This document shows, piece after piece, positions 39,613-64,000 of a DNA stretch of 64,000 nucleotides. The stretch spans positions 17,016,434 to 17,080,433 of the forward strand of contig OZ012685.1 of NCBI GenBank assembly GCA_963942565.1, read 5' to 3'. How positions within the stretch are numbered: position 1 is the stretch's first letter; each line of letters begins with the position of its first letter. The position numbers were made by a program, and so were the translations under genes. The notes under the pieces are model-generated. The model was not told the DNA's origin. It did no database searches and saw only the letters and a program-made list of their open reading frames with translations. Source of the DNA: Maea johnstoni. Taxonomy: Eukaryota; Annelida; Polychaeta; Spionida; Magelonidae.

Positions 39613-40487
39613 TGTGGTACACCTGTTGTTGACCATTACCACCATTTTACCACAGGTCTTCCATGAGTTTTCCATGATGCATGGTTATAACATGGTATTT
39701 ATGTGGCACTGCCTAGGTTAAGTGTTTAGAATGTGGTAAGACCAATCACTAGACACACCTGTATCACTGAACAGCCTAGTTTCTGTCACACATGTGACAC
39801 AAAATGTTCTGATTTTTTTGTAAGTGGATTAAAGAAACGTGGTAAGTTTGGATTAGTTTCTGATTAACATTTCTCCTTTTGATAAATATTTCCGGAAAAT
39901 TACTTTGGGTCTAGAAACATCACCAATATTGTCAAGGCATTTTTGGCCACTACAGGCAAGAATGGTTAGACTGGGTTTTTTTCTGTATCATTTTCAGTTT
40001 TCAGGGGAGTGATAATGATATTTCGTTGTAAACTCTATAGCTTTTGATGGCTTATACATTGGATTATTATCCTTTGGACAATAGTCAAGCAAAGCTTTCT
40101 TATTTCAAATATGATAGGGGCAAGTTATATTTTCTATTAAAGTAAATCGGGTCACCATCAGTTTTGAACTACTTAATTTGAAGTGTATGAGCAATATTGA
40201 AACACCATAGTAAACTGACCTCTTTATTATTTCTCACCAATCCTTTTGTAGTGTTCAAGTTTTGAAGATTGATAAGTCAATAATTTTGAACCTAAGTAAG
40301 GTGCTTCTCTAAGTCTTATATATTAAAGATTTAAATCCTCTTTATATAGTTACCTCCCCAGTGAAACATCTCTAATCATTGAAGATTTGGATTCACTGAA
40401 CAATTTTTTATTTCACACTCCTATTCCCATTTGGTGGAACCTCCAAACATTCCCTGCCCATAAAATTGGATTACTGTCTAAACATTG

Positions 40488-41955
40488 TTGACCATTTTCA
40501 GACAATGCTTGAAACGTGGTTAGGGAATGTGGCCGACCATGTTTCAAACACCAACATTAAATGGACACCATTGTCTGACTATGATCAACCATGTTCAACC
40601 TGACCATGTTTCAACCATGGTCGACCATGTCGAATCTGACATGTAGTTTGAACATTCCTGAATATCAATATTAAGTTTTGATTGATTACACAAGTAGATT
40701 ATTTCAGAAATACATATATCATTCCAAGCCAAGAAGTAGCTGTCTATTTATGTTTATACATTCTTTATCATCAGGTGTCTCCATTTTCAAAGTGGCTTCA
40801 TTCAACTTATTGTATCTTACTTTGGAAGCTTTATATATAGGCCCAGTATAAATGCAGATCAAACTTCTGCCCTTAAATGATTTCTGTCATCTTTTTATGT
40901 GGATTATTATAGAAGTTAACACACTGGGACAATTAACTGATATATAATCTGATTGTTATAATGTTTTAGGAAATTATTTTAATATTTTTAGGAAAATTGT
41001 TCACGTAAAACAAAATTAAACACAATAAAAGGAAATATAATGACAATGTGGTTCTCAAGAATTCATCTGGTTTACACGAAGGACCATGTTTTGACCATGT
41101 CGACCATGGTCGACCATGGTCAAAACACTGTCAACTTAGGACATGGCCAAACTATAGCCTATTGTTAAACCTGAGAGCAGTAGACAGGGAGTGGGCACTG
41201 TGCATGCGTCATCAAATTTCGCTGCCTCGGCAACCTATCTGACCTAGATAGGATGACAGTCTGTATACCCAGCCAGCCAGTCAGTCTCTCTGCTGCTTGC
41301 TTACTGCACAAATCACGTGACCAATACCTCCCCAGACTTCACCGCGTAACCTGAGGCGCACATACCCTAGGTACTAGCATGCTGTGCCTATTGGGTTGCG
41401 GATCAAGGGGATGTATTTCTCTGGTTAAACTTAATGGCCAATCATGTCCAATATGACAATATAATGAAAAAGTTTATAACATTGCCACTCCATAATCAAG
41501 TATCTACCATGGTCATAATATTACCAAACCATTATTAAAAATCTCTGTGGTCACACATGTCTTTGATTGCGAACACTTTCATATCAAAGGCCACTGACAC
41601 ACAATTGTTCGTAAGTATCCTCAGCTATGCCAAAGAAGTAAAAATTGTGAATAGTAATTATAAAAAAATTCTCAGAAGTATACAATTTCTAATAAGTAAA
41701 GTACCTTTATACATTTATTTCTTGTTTGTGACTTAAAAGAACATTAGACCTTGAAGACCATGCATGGTCATAACATAAGTTGTATGACATGGCAGGACTT
41801 GGTCGACTATGTTTTGACTATGGCAAATATCATGGTCAAAACATGGTCAATGCTCATGATCAGAAATTATGGTCAATAATCATGGTCAAAGAGCATTGTC
41901 AAAGCACTGTCCACCATGTTTAAAACATGGTTGACCATGGTTTGACCATGTAAGG
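40488..41955. repeat. Three clusters of the word GACCATG/CATGGTC
   Basis: Clusters at 40488-40640, 41084-41130 and 41755-41955 contain many copies of GACCATG, CATGGTC and ATGGTCAAAACATGGTC on both strands, including palindromic ATGGTCGACCAT. Spacing is irregular, so this is not a plain tandem array. Confidence 0.6.
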
Positions 41956-42052
41956 TAGTCACCCATTCCGCAGGGTTGCGCACCTTTATGCTTTGAACAT
42001 TTTGGTATCTCATCAGGGTTTAATGTACATGTTACATTGTATAATATTATTA

Positions 42053-42189
42053 GTTATCAACTGTTTTGGAGTGTGATACAACTTTTATCTCGCAATCAGA
42101 GGGCTGTATCACCCGAGGCGCAGCCGAGGGTGATACAGCCCTCTGATTGCGAGATATAAGTTGTATCATACTCCAAAACAGTTGATAAC
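42053..42189. mobile_element. Near-perfect 137-bp palindrome (foldback element)
   Basis: Arms 42053-42114 and 42128-42189 (62 bp each, about two mismatches) flank a 13-bp loop GAGGCGCAGCCGA. The inner stem and loop resemble the hairpin at 2-45 (stem CAGCCGTATCGCAC, loop starting GAGGC and ending GCCGA), so both probably belong to one family. Confidence 0.85.
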
Positions 42190-42191
42190 GA

Positions 42192-42363
42192 ATTTATCTC
42201 ATGATTGCCTCCTCGACCTCTGCATAGGTAATAAAAATGAACATGCATACATACATACAAATACTGGGAGGTTAATACAGGATTCTGAGAGGTTAATACA
42301 ACTTCATATCATATGGCAATTGACCAATCAAAAGCCTAGAATTTTGCCAATCATGAGATAAAT
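42192..42363. repeat. 16-bp inverted repeat next to the palindrome
   Basis: ATTTATCTCATGATTG (42192-42207) is repeated inverted as CAATCATGAGATAAAT (42348-42363). It starts three bases after the palindrome, so the two may be parts of one composite foldback element. Confidence 0.75.
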
Positions 42364-43004
42364 GCTGATATTAACTGATTTTTGGTGAAGTCAGCCAGAT
42401 CCTAGCATTTGTGTTGAGGTTAGACCTTTAGAATCTATCCTTTGAATTTTGAAATTCAGAAATTCCTTGCCAACTATTTGGGGGTCCTGAGATGTGTTTT
42501 ACTAAGGTTAAGGCATTCAATTCCCTGACACCTTGCTGGAAAAGGTGCTAAAGCAACCTTTTGGTTTGATGAACTCCCTTATATCACCTGTACCCACACC
42601 CTCCACTCCTCACTGCTTTAGAGTTTCTCAAGTAAGTGTACTCTGGATCTGTTATACTTTTGACAATAGCATGGGAATTAAGAAGGGATTATATGAAATG
42701 ATTGAAGGTGAGTTTCTGGTAATGTTCTGATACACATTTCTCTTGCAAATAATCAAACTATGCCTTTGCCTTAATGATTTCACCAAATTCATCATGCTGC
42801 TTTTGGCTCCTGTGAGCCTAAATGGATAAGTTAAGTAGTTATCCAGTATTGTTGGATGGTGGCAATCAATTTGACCTGAGGAGGCTTGCGTGATATGAGA
42901 CCATGAAATATGCATATCAATACTCTCAGGGATGCTGTTGCAATATTCATTTTTTACAGGTATTTATTGATTTGCTGTGTCGGCAGTGCTGATCAGAGGT
43001 AGAT

Positions 43005-43066
43005 TCTCCTTAATTACTATGCAGATGACGTCAATCGTTGCTTCCTGTAAAAAAATGAGCCAATAG
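43005..43066 (+). promoter_or_regulatory. Putative pkd2-B core promoter with CRE and CCAAT box
   Basis: TCTCCTTAA (43005-43013), TGACGTCA (43026-43033) and GAGCCAATAGG (about 43059-43069) lie about 200 bp ahead of the start codon. The first two words are shared with gene A in the same order. Confidence 0.55.
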
Positions 43067-43240
43067 GAGCTTCAATCTTCTCTTGGAAAGTGAGAGAGCA
43101 GGTTGCGATTGTGGAGAGGCCCACAACCCTACTCTTCTTAGGAGCGTTCACAGATCCTCTTTTGTCCAACTCGGTGAAGAAGTGAAAAAAAGCGCATTGA
43201 GCGCTGAAAAACAGCAGATTTGAAGAAAAGTTCCGCGGCA

Positions 43241-61060
<17,820 letters not shown>

Positions 61061-62360
61061 CTTCTTAAGTGTGTGCTGGCTCCAGTTTACACTCTACTAC
61101 AAGTATACTCTACGACTAAGAATCTATGAAGTATTCACTTTTAACTTATGCAAACCCTACTTAGCACTTTGAATACTGCGGAGGAGGGGCATCTAGGTCC
61201 TTGAAAGGGAAAAGCAAGAATGTGATATTAACTTATGTTACTACGTAAAATATACTCACTTGTTAAAATATTATTCTATGTTACATTTGAAATTTGAAAA
61301 TATATATAAATACTATATATGTAATTTACAAACTTAAAGTATCTTATTTGATTTTATTTATTTTAAAATTTAGTTGATGTCACAAGATTCCAGTTAATCA
61401 AGTGATTGGATATTCCTTATATATTCTCTATATTATGTTATTAAGTTATCTGGAAGGATATTCATGCATGGGAAGGGAAGACTTGAGAGCTCTAAATGTC
61501 GGGTTTAGTTCTTGAGGATATCCCTACCGTGGTTAAATACTGAAAGTCATAGAGGCTTGATTGTGAACTATTCAGACAGAAGGTATACTAATTGTCGGGT
61601 AGTGTGCCAAATGTCAATACTGAAATAACCCTGACAATCACATGACAATTTTTATGGCTGAAGAACATAAGATAAAGAGTATTGCGATACCCACATATGC
61701 ATGTAACACCAGGAAATTCGTTCCAGATAGCTTATTTGTGTATCTTATTATATAGTTCAGGACTTATGTAATTCGGTTTTATATTTCTGTTTTGAGTAAT
61801 ACTCACAACTGAACAAACCTCATACATGATAGTATGAGGTGCTACTGTAGATATTATGCGATCCGTCCACACATCTTTTCATAACTGTGATAACCAGATG
61901 TTCTCCCGCAGAGGAACGCTGGATTGTTTGGTTTGATGTTCAGGGGGCTCTTCCTCGCAAGATACCAACTTTCGCTTGACAATATGCAGTAGGACATGAC
62001 AGACATGAAACTACTGTTATACTGGGTAGTCTGGGTCACCAACAACTGGCTCAGGCTACCATTAGGAAAACCTGCTGGGCTATCAAAATCAACGCAACCA
62101 AAACTAAGAAATTCTGATACTGCTGATGTATTAAAATGGAAAATATATTTCGACTGTAGACTATCCTATTATGGAAAGATATTTTTATTACACATTTCTT
62201 GGCGTATATATTTCTGAGTGTCACTGGGTGACTACATCTATCAGTGGAGGTGGGATAAGGACCTGTTGTAGGACATAATATGCTATGCTATGTATTTACT
62301 ATCTATTGTAGAAAGGCAGATTCAATAAATCTTTTAGCTGTGCACCCTACTTATCTTAGT
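61061..62360 (+). other. 3' UTR of pkd2-B
   Basis: Runs to AATAAA at 62334-62339 (GATTCAATAAATCTTTTAGC), the counterpart of the gene A end. No inserted element is seen, so this UTR is about half the length of gene A's. Confidence 0.65.
62334..62339 (+). terminator. Poly(A) signal AATAAA of pkd2-B
   Basis: Canonical hexamer in a stretch conserved with gene A; a second AATAAA lies near 62398-62404. Confidence 0.6.
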
Positions 62361-64000
62361 TGTTATTTAATACATGTCATTGTTACCCTTAGAACTTAAA
62401 TAAAAGCAAGAGTTAAATATTAGTATACTTAATCAGTGGGTAATGTATGTGAAATCAAGCTCTCATATTCAAGCTTATCCTGTGTGATGTTTAAAATATA
62501 GTTGATTTCTGTCAACCAGAATATAATTTACAATTGGATTTGAAGAACATTTTTGCCTACCACTATCACTCAGTTGCTTATATCCTTAATGATGGATGAA
62601 CCTTGATTGTATTGATATATAACTAATTTTGAGTTTCTCCCCACAAACAGACATTAATGCTAAGCATTTGGAACAACCTTACAAATGTGACCATACCATT
62701 CAAGTTTAGATTTATCAAGACAAAACAATAAGTTACGTGTTTGATTTATTTTAGAGATACTAGGAGGATTGTCACCTATTCAATGTAAACATGACCATGC
62801 TTAAATACATAAAGCTCGAAAACAAAACCTCTGTGAAATGAGCCAATTATCTTCATGCAAAAATAAACTATGAATGGAAAGCCACTTACCATGACAAGTT
62901 TTACTGATTTGCTTTGTACAAGCAGTCTATAAATATATACAATGTACCTAAACACCTCTTTGACCACTGATAAGGGATAAAATACATATTACATGGAACA
63001 TCTAAATTTAATAAGTGCAGACATGAATGTATACAGAAATAACAAAGACAAGCTTTATTAAGTATTCACATTTTATTGATTATATGTAACCTCAGTTACC
63101 TCTAGAAAATTTGCATATACAACCCATATTTAACCCATTCATCTTCAAAGTGCCGGGTTCTTTTTCTAAAATGATATATTCAAGGAGTTTGTTAAACCAA
63201 AACATTATCAAGTTTCTCTTGAAAAATAAAGCTTGGATCTACGATTCTTTTAAAATAGTAATTCAATAACATTTCAAATGAGTTGTTTGTTGGGTTCTGA
63301 TTTAACAATTCTACTTTCTACAATATTTCTCAAAAGATTTAACTAATATGTTTTCCTTGGTAAGCTATAATCAAAATGATCAAGTCATTTTGTGATGCAA
63401 AGACATGAATGGGTTAACGCAGTAATGCCATAGTATGCAGTGCCATAAGGTACTTTCAGTGTACCATAATATATTCAAATTCCACACTATTTAAATCTTT
63501 ATATTTGCCTAGTCACTGTACATTCTACAGACTTCAAAGATTTTATATATTTATCTAAAACAGACATTAAAACTGTTCCAGAGAAATTCATTTCAATATA
63601 AAAGCACTTTTAAGCACTGGCTAAAAATAAACAGTTAGTCACCAGAGGATATGGTACCGATTTATGAATAGATGTATTAACCTGCTGAAAGATTGAATGT
63701 AACAAAGATTTCCAACTATATTCTTAATTCTTCAGGGTCTGGCCATATTCAAATTGTTAAGGTGGCTTAATAGTACTAGTAGCCCCTGTAATTGTGTACT
63801 AGCCCTCCAGACATTTCTGCTAGCCATACCTCAAATAACGATTTTTATAATCAGGTAATAAAAAAAGTATTAACAATTGGTGGAGGGGGGCTTCTGAGAG
63901 TGGACCAGTAACAAGTCTTACAGGCTCTTTTTTGCAAACTTGCTTGCCAGGCAAGTCAGACTATCATATACATGTAAGATAATGTTTGGTGAAAACTCAA
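62361..64000. other. Downstream flank
   Basis: Non-coding. Holds the second family-2 TTAA element (63130-63417) and, near 63770-63930, a weak relative of the TACTGG repeat. No gene is recognised. Confidence 0.7.
63130..63417. mobile_element. TTAA-flanked MITE, family 2, copy 2
   Basis: Ends TTAACCCATTCAT and ATGAATGGGTTAA are perfect inverted copies including target TTAA. The 288-bp interior is AT-rich and has no coding capacity. The ends match 35263-35533. Confidence 0.8.

Larger units (their letters stand above)
34856..43004. other. Intergenic region between the two pkd2 genes
   Basis: 8.1 kb. Contents: TTAA element of family 2 (35263-35533), CpG-rich block with CRE repeats (37760-38660), poly-G (38941-38957), a hairpin (39536-39612), GACCATG clusters (40488-41955) and a foldback element (42053-42363). 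The frame 36578-36856 matches nothing recognised. No third gene is supported. Confidence 0.75.

Noticed and set aside
43036-43110. Possible RFX X-box near the pkd2-B promoter (GTTGCTTCCTGTAAA, GGTTGCGATTGTGG)
   Set aside because: Only half-sites match the consensus and gene A has no equivalent.

Overview
The window is animal nuclear DNA: AT-rich, intron-rich, with long microsatellites and many short dispersed repeats. It holds two complete tandem genes on the plus strand. Both encode polycystin-2 (PKD2/TRPP2), the cation channel of cilia and ER. The proteins keep two canonical EF-hand loops, as described for sea urchin polycystin-2, whereas vertebrate PKD2 keeps one. With the LTR, hAT-like and TTAA-flanked repeats this fits a marine invertebrate (echinoderm, hemichordate, amphioxus, mollusc or similar). 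The sequence alone does not fix the species.

Layout. 1-2460: upstream flank with a GC-rich hairpin, low-complexity DNA and a long AT microsatellite. About 2530-34855: gene A (pkd2-A), with a predicted non-coding first exon, 13 coding exon positions, 872 aa, a 3' UTR and an AGTAAA poly(A) signal. 34856-43020: intergenic DNA with TTAA-flanked and foldback elements, a CpG-rich block with two CRE sites, clusters of the word GACCATG, and a 137-bp near-perfect palindrome. About 43040-62360: gene B (pkd2-B), 846 aa, same exon plan. 62360-64000: downstream flank. Gene A's introns carry a young gag-only LTR retrotransposon (13886-17920), a 765-bp hAT-like element with an 8-bp target duplication (19588-20352) and several copies of a roughly 200-bp TTAA-flanked MITE.

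Exons 3 to 11 of gene A match exons 2 to 10 of gene B in length (114, 131, 254, 228, 163, 419, 220, 134, 118 nt) and phase, yet the introns do not align by eye. The duplication is therefore old, while long coding patches differ almost only at silent sites, which suggests gene conversion or constraint. The most interesting feature is that BOTH genes carry a tandem duplicate of the 114-nt exon for the pre-S1 segment and most of S1. The duplicate exons are separated by only 63 and 56 bp, so they look mutually exclusive. Diagnostic residues pair A-3a with B-2a and A-3b with B-2b, so the exon pair is older than the gene pair. Several other exon edges show fresh or decayed tandem copies running into the intron, so exon-edge tandem duplication is a recurring event here.

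The two genes could supply subunits of homo- or heteromeric polycystin channels, and the exon switch would vary the cytoplasmic entry into S1. All splice calls come from reading frame, GT-AG sites and comparison of the two copies. No transcript data were available.
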